Assembly: GCA_011524805.1 (NCBI GenBank)
Contig: WTJO01000270.1
Span: forward strand, 1-5,476
DNA length: 5,476 nt
Origin: Alphaproteobacteria bacterium
GTDB taxonomy: Bacteria; Pseudomonadota; Alphaproteobacteria; Puniceispirillales; Puniceispirillaceae
Direction of reading: 5' to 3'
This document shows positions 1-5,423 of the stretch, piece by piece; the first letter of the stretch is position 1, and each line of letters begins with the position of its first letter. The notes below the pieces were generated by a model. The model was not told where the DNA came from and made no database searches. It saw only the letters and a list, made by a program, of their open reading frames with translations. The translations under genes and the position numbers were made by a program.

Positions 1-651
1 GGTCAGGCTAAGGTGAAAAATGTATCAAAGGCGTTGCGCGGGCATTTTGCGAAAGCATCTGTTCTGCCAAAGCGCAAATTGGCCGAGTTTCGCGTAAGCG
101 ACGATGCGCTAGTTGATGTAGGGTCAACCTTTGCGGCATCTCACTTTGTAGCCGGTCAGCAGGTTGATGTTGTAGGTATTACTCAGGGTAAAGGCTTTGC
201 CGGTGCTATGAAACGCCATAACTTTGGCGGTTTGCGTGCATCACATGGTGTGTCTATCTCGCATCGCTCACACGGTTCTACTGGCCAGTGTCAGGATCCG
301 GGAAAAGTCTTCAAAGGCAAGAAGATGGCTGGTCACATGGGTGCTAGCCGCGTTACAACCCAGAATTTGACCGTTGTGACTGTTGATGATGAAGATAACC
401 TTATCCTGATTAAGGGCGCTATTCCGGGCTCTAAAAATGGCTGGGTTATGGTGTCTGATGCGCTGAAAAAAGCACTGCCAGAAGGTGTGCCTTTTCCGGC
501 AGGTCTGGTCAGTGATGCGCCAGCAGAACAGCCGGTAGCAGAAGAAGCTGTGACAGAAGAATCTGTGGCAGAAGAGGCTGTTACAGAAGAGGCTCAGGCA
601 GATACAGCAACTGCAGAAAATACAGAAAAAGGGGCATCTGATGAAACTTGA
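1..651 (+). CDS. rplC: 50S ribosomal protein L3 (5'-partial)
   Basis: L3 is an early-assembly 23S rRNA-binding protein whose central extension reaches towards the peptidyl transferase centre. The frame is open from base 1, so the gene enters from outside the window. By alignment from memory with E. coli L3, about 50-55 N-terminal residues are missing; the GTG at 13 is internal, because the GQAK residues before it also fit the family. Conserved blocks are QGKGFAGAMKRHNFGG (about residues 62-77 of the visible part), SHRSHGSTGQCQDPG and KVFKGKKMAGHMG. The second Gln of GQCQ, encoded at 292-294, aligns with E. coli Gln150, the residue methylated by PrmB, so that modification is possible here. After the usual domain the protein continues with a 46-residue acidic tail (codons 511-648; 15 Asp/Glu, one Lys). 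The stop is TGA, and the last 11 nt overlap rplD. Identity is certain; the tail's role is unknown. Confidence 0.98.
   Translation, partial: GQAKVKNVSKALRGHFAKASVLPKRKLAEFRVSDDALVDVGSTFAASHFVAGQQVDVVGITQGKGFAGAMKRHNFGGLRASHGVSISHRSHGSTGQCQDPGKVFKGKKMAGHMGASRVTTQNLTVVTVDDEDNLILIKGAIPGSKNGWVMVSDALKKALPEGVPFPAGLVSDAPAEQPVAEEAVTEESVAEEAVTEEAQADTATAENTEKGASDET
535..594 (+). repeat. Imperfect 2 x 30-nt tandem repeat in the L3 acidic tail
   Basis: Two adjacent 30-nt units (535-564 and 565-594) encode VAEEAVTEES and VAEEAVTEEA. They match at 25 of 30 bases. Four of the five differences are synonymous third-position changes; the fifth changes the last codon from Ser to Ala. Each unit is itself two related pentads (VAEEA, VTEES/A). 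The simplest reading is an in-frame duplication within the L3 tail, old enough to have drifted at silent sites. Confidence 0.85.
630..634 (+). promoter_or_regulatory. Shine-Dalgarno for rplD, inside rplC
   Basis: The sequence AGGGG lies 6 nt before the ATG at 641 and falls entirely within the final codons of rplC. It supports the 641 start and means that rplD initiation takes place on mRNA still being translated as the L3 tail, an arrangement expected to couple the two genes. Confidence 0.7.
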
Positions 652-1258
652 TGTCAAAACATTAGAAAATAAGAAAAAGGGCGATATCGAACTGGCTGAT
701 GCCGTGTTCGCCATTGACCCGCGCGAAGATATTGTAGCCCGTGTTGTCAAATGGCAGTTGGCCAAGCGTCGTGCCGGCACACATCTTGTAAAAGGCCGCT
801 CTGATATTGCGCGTACAGGCAAGAAGATGTTTCGCCAGAAAGGCACAGGCCGCGCCCGTGCCGGTAACGGGTCTGTTTCTCAGTTCCGTGGTGGTGGTGT
901 TGTGCATGGCCCTGTATTACGCGGCTATGAGCATAAACTGCCAAAGAAGGTTAGAAACCTTGGCATGAAGTCCGTGCTATCTGCAAAGCTGGCATCTGGC
1001 AATCTGATTGTGGTTGACGATCTGAAGGCAAGTGGCAAGACTGCCGAGCTTAAGGGCAAGCTTGAAAAGCTGGGCGCTATTAATGCGCTGGTTGTTGCTG
1101 GCGAATCTGTTGATGACGGATTTGGCAAGGCTGCCTCTAACCTGCCATTTGTTGATGTTCTGCCTCAGCAGGGCGCAAATGTTTATGATATGTTGCGCCG
1201 TGACGTGCTTGTGCTGTCACGTGATGCGGCTAGCTATCTTGAGGAGCGTCTGAAATGA
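641..1258 (+). CDS. rplD: 50S ribosomal protein L4
   Basis: L4 binds domain I of 23S rRNA, and its long basic loop lines the constriction of the nascent-peptide tunnel. At 205 residues it is close to E. coli L4 (201). The loop is clear at residues 45-95, with RTGKKMFRQKGTGRARAG at 58-75 and a Gly-rich segment SQFRGGGVVHGP after it. The globular part follows (GMKSVLSAKLASGNLIVVDD), then the conserved C-terminal GANVYDMLRRDVLVLS segment near residues 178-193. The ATG at 641 is chosen because it gives the family N-terminus (MKLDVKTLEN) and is preceded by a good Shine-Dalgarno. It overlaps rplC by 11 nt and rplW by 4 nt (ATGA). In E. coli L4 also represses the S10 operon through its leader; that leader would lie upstream of this window, so nothing can be said about it here. 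Confidence 0.98.
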   Translation: MKLDVKTLENKKKGDIELADAVFAIDPREDIVARVVKWQLAKRRAGTHLVKGRSDIARTGKKMFRQKGTGRARAGNGSVSQFRGGGVVHGPVLRGYEHKLPKKVRNLGMKSVLSAKLASGNLIVVDDLKASGKTAELKGKLEKLGAINALVVAGESVDDGFGKAASNLPFVDVLPQQGANVYDMLRRDVLVLSRDAASYLEERLK

Positions 1259-1581
1259 GTATTCGTCCCCGCAAGCGCACACAGACAGTGATCAGTCAGG
1301 CAAAAGCCTATGATACGATCCTGCGTCCTGTTGTGACAGAAAAGGCCACCATGGGTAACGAGCATGGCCAGGTTTCCTTCTTTGTGGCAATGGATGCAAC
1401 CAAGCCTGAAATTAAAGCGGCTGTAGAAATGCTGTTTAATGTCAAGGTGATGGCAGTAAATACCATCATTCAGAAGGGCAAGAAGAAGATGTTCCGGGGT
1501 CGTCCGGGTCGTCGTTCCGATGCAAAAAAGGCAATCGTCACACTTGCTGACGGTCAGGCCATTGACCTGATGGGAGTGTAA
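1255..1581 (+). CDS. rplW: 50S ribosomal protein L23
   Basis: L23 sits at the tunnel exit and is the docking site for trigger factor and SRP. The 108-residue protein carries the family core: YDTILRPVVTEKAT (19-32), DATKPEIKAAVEMLFNVKV, then a basic loop (KGKKKMFRGRPGRRSD) that points into the tunnel, and the C-terminal KKAIVTLADGQ signature. Glu29 in VTEKAT aligns with E. coli Glu18, the residue known to matter for trigger factor binding. Compared with E. coli L23 (100 residues) there are about 11 extra N-terminal residues, rich in Arg and Lys (SIRPRKR). The start at 1255 is supported by GAGGAG at 1241-1246 and by the 4-nt ATGA overlap with rplD; a later start would remove the extension but I see no alternative ATG or RBS for it. 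Stop TAA. Confidence 0.97.
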   Translation: MSIRPRKRTQTVISQAKAYDTILRPVVTEKATMGNEHGQVSFFVAMDATKPEIKAAVEMLFNVKVMAVNTIIQKGKKKMFRGRPGRRSDAKKAIVTLADGQAIDLMGV

Positions 1582-1585
1582 CAAG

Positions 1586-2407
1586 ATGGCACTTAAGCAT
1601 TTTAATCCAACCACACCCAGCCAGCGTAATCTGGTGCTTGTTGACAAATCTGCGCTCTATAAGGGCAAGCCTGTCAAGAAGCTGACTGAAGGTCTGTCAA
1701 AATCAGGTGGTCGCAATAATTCAGGCCATATTACAGCATGGCAGCGTGGTGGTGGCCATAAGCGTAAATATCGCCAGATTGATTTCAAACGCACTAAGGC
1801 AGGTATCGCAACTGTTGAGCGTCTGGAATATGATCCTAATCGCACCGCCTTTATTGCGCTTATCACCTATGAAGATGGTGAGCAAAGCTACATCATTGCA
1901 CCTCAGCGTCTGGCTGTTGGTGACAAGGTAGAAGCAGGCCCTCAGGCAGATATTAAGCCTGGTAACGCTCTGCCACTGACAAATATTCCGGTTGGTACGT
2001 TGATTCACAATGTCGAGCTTAAGCCTGGTAAAGGCGCACAGCTTGCACGTTCGGCCGGTACCTATGTGCAACTGGTAGGTCGTGACCGTGGGCATGCTAT
2101 TCTGCGTCTGGCCTCTGGCGAAGTCCGGCTGGTGCGTTCTGAGTGTATGGCGTCTATTGGTGCGGTATCTAATCAGGATCAGCAAAATATTAAAATTGGT
2201 AAAGCAGGCCGCAATCGCTGGCTTGGCAAGCGTCCTCACGTCAGAGGTGTTGTCATGAACCCGATTGACCACCCGCATGGTGGTGGTGAAGGGCGTACCT
2301 CTGGTGGCCGTCATCCGGTTACACCATGGGGCAAGCCAACCAAGGGCAAGCGTACCCGTAACAACAAAAAGACAGATCGCATGATTGTGCGTCGTCGCAA
2401 GCCTTAA
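1586..2407 (+). CDS. rplB: 50S ribosomal protein L2
   Basis: L2 is one of the most conserved ribosomal proteins, needed for subunit association and for peptidyl transferase activity. The length (273 residues) equals that of E. coli L2. Features in order: N-terminal RNA-binding region with SGGRNNSGHIT (40-50) and RGGGHKRKYRQIDFKR (54-69), the OB-like and SH3-like central domains, then the signature PHVRGVVMNPID (217-228) leading into DHPHGGGEGR and a strongly basic C-terminus (KGKRTRNNKKTDRMIVRRRKP). His229 in DHPH occupies the same numbered position as the E. coli histidine implicated in peptidyl transfer. The gene begins 4 nt after rplW; GGAG inside the rplW end (1573-1576) serves as Shine-Dalgarno. 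No truncation or unusual substitution was seen. Confidence 0.99.
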   Translation: MALKHFNPTTPSQRNLVLVDKSALYKGKPVKKLTEGLSKSGGRNNSGHITAWQRGGGHKRKYRQIDFKRTKAGIATVERLEYDPNRTAFIALITYEDGEQSYIIAPQRLAVGDKVEAGPQADIKPGNALPLTNIPVGTLIHNVELKPGKGAQLARSAGTYVQLVGRDRGHAILRLASGEVRLVRSECMASIGAVSNQDQQNIKIGKAGRNRWLGKRPHVRGVVMNPIDHPHGGGEGRTSGGRHPVTPWGKPTKGKRTRNNKKTDRMIVRRRKP

Positions 2408-2422
2408 GGGAGACAGTGTAAG

Positions 2423-2698
2423 ATGGCACGTTCTGTTTGGAAAGGTCCCTTTGTTGACGGCTATCTGCTGAATAAAGCAGAAAAGGCAGCCGCATCAGGA
2501 CGCAATGATGTGATTAAAATCTGGTCTCGTAGGTCTACAATTCTGCCCCAGTTCGTTGGGCTGACCTTCGGTGTCTATAATGGCAGAAAGCATATCCCTG
2601 TGATGGTATCTGAGGATATGGTGGGACATAAATTTGGTGAATTTGCACCAACCCGCACCTATTACGGTCATGCTGCTGACAAGAAATCCAAGCGCTAG
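2423..2698 (+). CDS. rpsS: 30S ribosomal protein S19
   Basis: S19 is a 30S head protein that forms a complex with S13 near the A site and contacts the 50S subunit through inter-subunit bridges. The 91 residues match the family length (92 in E. coli). The N-terminus MARSVWKGPFVDGYLL and the segment KIWSRRSTILPQFVG are typical. The S19 signature spans NGRKHIPVMVSEDMVGHKFGE through the Thr of FAPT (about residues 53-77). The start is preceded by AAGGGA at 2406-2411, whose beginning overlaps the rplB stop region, with a rather long spacing of about 11 nt. The stop codon is TAG, unlike most genes here, which end in TAA. Confidence 0.98.
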   Translation: MARSVWKGPFVDGYLLNKAEKAAASGRNDVIKIWSRRSTILPQFVGLTFGVYNGRKHIPVMVSEDMVGHKFGEFAPTRTYYGHAADKKSKR

Positions 2699-2702
2699 GG
2701 GT
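2697..2702 (+). promoter_or_regulatory. Shine-Dalgarno that fixes the rplV start
   Basis: AGGGGT overlaps the rpsS stop codon and lies 7 nt before the ATG at 2710, but only 1 nt before an in-frame TTG at 2704. The spacing therefore favours ATG 2710 (protein starting MGKQSS) over TTG 2704. MGK is also the usual start of alphaproteobacterial L22 as I remember it. Confidence 0.75.
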
Positions 2703-2709
2703 ATTGGTC

Positions 2710-3090
2710 ATGGGTAAACAGTCATCTCCACGCCGCAGAGCAGATAATGAAGCACAGGCAGTGCTTCGCAATCTGCGCATCAGCCCGCAAAAGCTGAATC
2801 TGGTCGCGGCAATGATCAGAGGCATGGATGCAAACAAGGCGATTGCAACATTGTCATTTTCACGTCGCCGCATCGCGAATGATGTGAAAAAGGTGCTGCA
2901 GTCAGCGATTGCGAATGCCGAAAATAACCACTCGCTTGATGTTGACCGTCTGTATGTAAAAGAAGCACATGTAGGCAAGGGTCTGGTTATGAAGCGGTTC
3001 AAGGCACGGGCACGCGGTCGCGGCGCACGTATCTTAAAGCCATTTTCACATCTGACAATTATCGTCAGCGAAAAAGAGGAGCAGGCATAA
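2710..3090 (+). CDS. rplV: 50S ribosomal protein L22
   Basis: L22 contacts all 23S rRNA domains, and its beta-hairpin forms, with L4, the tunnel constriction; changes in this hairpin are a known route to macrolide resistance in other bacteria. The protein is 126 residues from ATG 2710, longer than E. coli L22 (110) but usual for Alphaproteobacteria. The core runs LRISPQKLNLVAAMIRG (22-38) and SAIANAENNH (65-74). The hairpin is around residues 86-104 (HVGKGLVMKRFKARARGR), followed by the family signature ending SHLTIIV (113-119). No insertion or deletion is visible in the hairpin. The stop TAA shares one base with the rpsC ATG (TAATG), which suggests termination-reinitiation coupling. Confidence 0.97.
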   Translation: MGKQSSPRRRADNEAQAVLRNLRISPQKLNLVAAMIRGMDANKAIATLSFSRRRIANDVKKVLQSAIANAENNHSLDVDRLYVKEAHVGKGLVMKRFKARARGRGARILKPFSHLTIIVSEKEEQA

Positions 3091-3788
3091 TGGGTCAGAA
3101 GGTAAAACCAATCGGTCTGCGTGTCGGTATTAACCGCACATGGGATTCGCGCTGGTATGCAGATCGCAATTATGGTGATTTGCTGCATAAGGATATTGAG
3201 CTTCGCTCATATCTGATGGACAGGCTGAAGCAGGCCGGCATTAGCCGTGTTGTGATCGAACGTCCTGCCGGCAGAGCGCGGATATCTATTTATGCAGGTC
3301 GCCCGGGTCTGATTATTGGCAAGCGTGGTCAGGATATTGAAAAATTACGTCTTGATCTGTCAAAGCGTGTCGGTACCGAAGTAAGCCTGAACATTGTTGA
3401 GGTGCGTAAGCCTGAAATTGATGCCAAGCTGGTCGGCGAGAATATCGCACAGCAGCTAGAGCGTCGTGTTGGCTTCCGCCGTGCGATGAAGCGTGCTGTT
3501 CAATCAGCCATGCGGCTTGGAGCCCAGGGTGTTCGGATTAACTGTGCCGGTCGTCTTGGTGGTGCTGAAATCGCCCGTACTGAATGGTATCGTGAAGGCC
3601 GCGTGCCGCTTCACACATTGCGTGCAGAAGTAGATTATGCAGAAGCAACAGCGCATACTACCTATGGTGCGATTGGTATCAAGGTATGGATTTTCAAAGG
3701 TGAAGTCATCGGGCATGACCCAATGGCTCAGGATAAGCGCCTGGCAGAACAGCAGTCTGGCCCGTCACAAATGCGTGGCAACGCCTAA
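3090..3788 (+). CDS. rpsC: 30S ribosomal protein S3
   Basis: S3 lines the mRNA entry channel of the 30S head and contributes to the ribosome's mRNA helicase activity. The protein has 232 residues (E. coli 233). It has the N-terminal MGQKVKPIGLRVGI, a type II KH domain with the GxxG loop GKRG at 77-80 followed by QDIEKLR, and the C-terminal domain with GRLGGAEIARTEWYREG (154-170) and PLHTLRAEVDYAEATAHT. Arg130, Arg131 and Lys134 in FRRAMKRAV correspond to E. coli Arg131, Arg132 and Lys135, the helicase-linked basic residues. The tail GHDPMAQDKRLAEQQ differs from the Lys-rich E. coli tail and looks alphaproteobacterial. GAGGA at 3076-3080, within rplV, is the Shine-Dalgarno. Confidence 0.99.
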   Translation: MGQKVKPIGLRVGINRTWDSRWYADRNYGDLLHKDIELRSYLMDRLKQAGISRVVIERPAGRARISIYAGRPGLIIGKRGQDIEKLRLDLSKRVGTEVSLNIVEVRKPEIDAKLVGENIAQQLERRVGFRRAMKRAVQSAMRLGAQGVRINCAGRLGGAEIARTEWYREGRVPLHTLRAEVDYAEATAHTTYGAIGIKVWIFKGEVIGHDPMAQDKRLAEQQSGPSQMRGNA

Positions 3789-3808
3789 GGTTTTAAGGGA
3801 GACAACCA

Positions 3809-4228
3809 ATGCTTTCGCCGAAGCGTACCAAATTTCGTAAAGCGCATAAAGGCCGCATCCATGGCAACGCCAAGGTTGGTACACAGCTGAATTTTGGCTC
3901 TTATGGCCTTAAGGCTGTATCGCCTGAGCGTATTACTGCCCGTCAGATAGAGGCCGCACGTCGTGCAATTACACGTCATTTGCGTCGTACTGGCCGGCTC
4001 TGGATCCGGGTATTTCCTGATGTGCCTGTGTCATCAAAGCCTGCCGAAGTTCGGATGGGTAAAGGTAAAGGCTCACCAGAATACTGGGTAGCACGCGTTG
4101 CACCCGGCCGGATCATGTTTGAGCTAGATGGCGTATCATGGGAAATGGCACAGCAGGCATTCAAGCTAGCCGCTGCCAAATTGCCGATTGATACACGCAT
4201 TGTGCGCCGTCTTGGCGATACAGATTAA
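3809..4228 (+). CDS. rplP: 50S ribosomal protein L16
   Basis: L16 helps organise the A-site tRNA pocket and is a late assembly protein of the 50S subunit. The 139 residues compare with 136 in E. coli. Both family signatures are intact: RRTGRLWIRVFP at 59-70 and RMGKGKGSPEYW at 82-93. Arg82 aligns with E. coli Arg81, the residue hydroxylated by the oxygenase YcfD/RoxA; whether that enzyme exists in this organism cannot be seen here. The N-terminus MLSPKRTKFRKAHKGR is canonical, and AAGGGAG at 3795-3801 is a strong Shine-Dalgarno 7 nt before the ATG. The gap after rpsC is 20 nt, the longest in the window, and holds only this RBS. Confidence 0.98.
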   Translation: MLSPKRTKFRKAHKGRIHGNAKVGTQLNFGSYGLKAVSPERITARQIEAARRAITRHLRRTGRLWIRVFPDVPVSSKPAEVRMGKGKGSPEYWVARVAPGRIMFELDGVSWEMAQQAFKLAAAKLPIDTRIVRRLGDTD

Positions 4229-4246
4229 TCATAGGAGTGTTGAGAG

Positions 4247-4459
4247 ATGGCTATTGTTAAAGCAGAAACATTCCGCACACAGACAGCAGACGAGCTGAAG
4301 GCAAAATTGCTTGAGCTTAAGAAGGAACAGTTAAATCTGCGCTTCAAGGTTGCTTCTGGTGAAATGGAAAACCCCGCTCGCATGCGAATTGTTCGCCGCG
4401 AAATTGCCCGCATCAAGACAGTGCTGGGTCAAAAAGCGGCTGAAGCAGTAAACGGATAA
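4247..4459 (+). CDS. rpmC: 50S ribosomal protein L29
   Basis: L29 is a small two-helix protein beside L23 at the tunnel exit, part of the platform for nascent-chain factors. Its 70 residues (E. coli 63) fold as a helical hairpin: a first helix around 10-36 with TADELKAKLLELKKEQLNLRF, a short turn (ASGEMENP), and a second basic helix RMRIVRREIARIKTVL. The family core LRFKVASGEMENPARMR is clear. A few extra residues at each end (MAIVKAETF and AAEAVNG) are ordinary for the class. AGGAG at 4233-4237, 9 nt before the ATG, supports the start. It lies between rplP and rpsQ, as in other S10 operons. Confidence 0.97.
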   Translation: MAIVKAETFRTQTADELKAKLLELKKEQLNLRFKVASGEMENPARMRIVRREIARIKTVLGQKAAEAVNG

Positions 4460-4470
4460 GAGGTAAGATC

Positions 4471-4713
4471 ATGCCGAAGCGCACGTTGCAAGGAACAGTG
4501 GTAAGCGATAAGCAGGACAAGACAGTGATTGTCAGTGTCGAGCGTCGCATTATGCACCCTGTTTATAAAAAGTTTATTACCAAGAGCAAGAAATACGCAG
4601 CTCATGATGCAGAAAACAAGGCCAAGACAGGTGATGTGGTAAATATTCGCGAATGCGTGCCCATCTCAAAGTCTAAAAGCTTTGAAGTCATCTATGATGA
4701 TGCTGGCAAGTAG
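4471..4713 (+). CDS. rpsQ: 30S ribosomal protein S17
   Basis: S17 is a primary 16S rRNA-binding protein of the 30S body with an OB fold. The 80 residues compare with 84 in E. coli. The N-terminal strand region MPKRTLQGTVVSDKQDKTV is canonical, followed by HPVYKKFITKSKKYAAHD. The family signature region is GDVVNIRECVPIS (54-66): it fits except that the usual Arg/Lys before Pro is Val64 (GTG at 4657-4659), and the aromatic residue normally seen after KTKS/KTKR (Trp in E. coli) is Ser70, with Phe71 next. The frame is intact, so this is probably lineage variation and not decay. The start is preceded by AGAGG at 4459-4463. The stop is TAG. It is the last gene of the S10 cluster. Confidence 0.96.
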   Translation: MPKRTLQGTVVSDKQDKTVIVSVERRIMHPVYKKFITKSKKYAAHDAENKAKTGDVVNIRECVPISKSKSFEVIYDDAGK

Positions 4714-4729
4714 ATAGGGAGTCAGTCTG

Positions 4730-5098
4730 ATGATCCAGATGCAAACAAACTTGGAGGTCGCTGATAACTCTGGTGCGCGCCGGGTTCAGTGTATCAAGGT
4801 GCTTGGTGGCACAGGCCGCAAAATCGCAGGCGTTGGCGATGTTATCGTTGTGTCCGTGAAAGAGGCTATCCCCCGTGGCAAGGTGAAAAAAGGTGATGTG
4901 TACCGTGCTGTGATTGTGCGTACTGCCAAGGAAATCCGCCGTGCAGATGGGACAGCCATCCGGTTTGATAAAAATGCTGCTGTTTTGCTGAATAAGCAAA
5001 ATGAGCCAATTGGTACCCGTATTTTCGGCCCTGTGACCCGTGAGTTGCGTTCTCGTAACTTTATGAAGATCGTGTCTCTGGCGCCTGAGGTGTTGTAA
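4730..5098 (+). CDS. rplN: 50S ribosomal protein L14
   Basis: L14 is a beta-barrel protein at the subunit interface, forming inter-subunit bridges and serving in other bacteria as the binding site of the silencing factor RsfS. The 122 residues equal the family norm (123 in E. coli). Motifs: MIQMQTNLEVADNSGARR (1-18), CIKVLGG (21-27), EAIPRGKVKKGDVYRAVIVRT (45-65) and the highly conserved end EPIGTRIFGPVTRELR (92-107) then LAPEVL. The second in-frame ATG at 4739 is rejected because MIQ is the canonical start and GGGAG at 4717-4721 is 8 nt from ATG 4730. It is the first gene of the spc cluster, only 16 nt after rpsQ. Confidence 0.99.
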   Translation: MIQMQTNLEVADNSGARRVQCIKVLGGTGRKIAGVGDVIVVSVKEAIPRGKVKKGDVYRAVIVRTAKEIRRADGTAIRFDKNAAVLLNKQNEPIGTRIFGPVTRELRSRNFMKIVSLAPEVL

Positions 5099-5099
5099 G

Positions 5100-5408
5100 A
5101 TGAAAAGCAAGATTAAAAAAGGTGATCAGGTGGTTGTGATCACAGGCCGCGATAAAGGTCAGACAGGTCAGGTACTTAGTGTCCAGCCTGCTGATCAGCG
5201 CGTGACAGTTCAGGGTATCAACATGGTTACCCGCCACCGTCGGGCTACACAGACAAACCCTGGTGGAATTGAGCGGATGGAAGCCTCCATCCATATTTCG
5301 AATGTGGCATTGATTGACCCTGAGTCAAACAAGCCCGCTCGTGTAGGCTATGCAATTGAAGATGGGAAGAAACAACGTATTTCCCGTCGTTCAGGCAAAG
5401 CCATATAA
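5100..5408 (+). CDS. rplX: 50S ribosomal protein L24
   Basis: L24 is an assembly initiator of the 50S subunit that binds the 5' part of 23S rRNA and lies near the tunnel exit. At 102 residues it is close to E. coli (104). The N-terminal KOW motif is clear (IKKGDQVVVITGRDKGQTG, residues 5-23), followed by VQGINMVTRHRR and the NPGGIERMEASIHISNVALID segment (53-73). The C-terminal basic end KKQRISRRSGKAI is shorter than in some families but normal. The start is one base after the rplN stop (TAAGATG), and the Shine-Dalgarno GAGG (5087-5090) is in the rplN coding sequence. It ends with tandem in-frame TAA TAA stops (5406-5411). Confidence 0.98.
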   Translation: MKSKIKKGDQVVVITGRDKGQTGQVLSVQPADQRVTVQGINMVTRHRRATQTNPGGIERMEASIHISNVALIDPESNKPARVGYAIEDGKKQRISRRSGKAI

Positions 5409-5423
5409 TAAGAGGAAGCTGAG

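Noticed and set aside
268..846. Cys/Phe-rich open frame on the - strand opposite the L3 tail and rplD
   Set aside because: The repeated FCxxxFC look is just the reverse complement of the Ala-Glu repeat codons of the L3 tail. It has no supporting RBS or homology.
1721..2314. Long open frame on the - strand (197 codons) opposite rplB
   Set aside because: It is wholly antisense to rplB, resembles no known protein, and is explained by the low use of codons whose complement is a stop.
2704..2709. TTG start for rplV giving two extra residues
   Set aside because: It is only 1 nt from the Shine-Dalgarno AGGGGT, while ATG 2710 has proper spacing and gives the usual MGK start.
2535..3188. Long open frame on the - strand (217 codons) opposite rpsS, rplV and rpsC
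   Set aside because: It lies entirely opposite conserved ribosomal genes, spans three of them, and its translation is compositionally odd with no family resemblance. It is a shadow of codon bias on the coding strand.
3789..3808. Possible terminator or promoter in the largest gap (rpsC-rplP, 20 nt)
   Set aside because: There is no stem-loop followed by a T-run and no -10/-35 pair; the gap is filled by the rplP Shine-Dalgarno.
5135..5144. Perfect 10-bp palindrome TGTGATCACA, reminiscent of CRP half-sites
   Set aside because: It lacks the 6-bp spacer of a CRP site, lies in the conserved KOW coding region of rplX (VVIT) and is far from any promoter, so it is likely chance.
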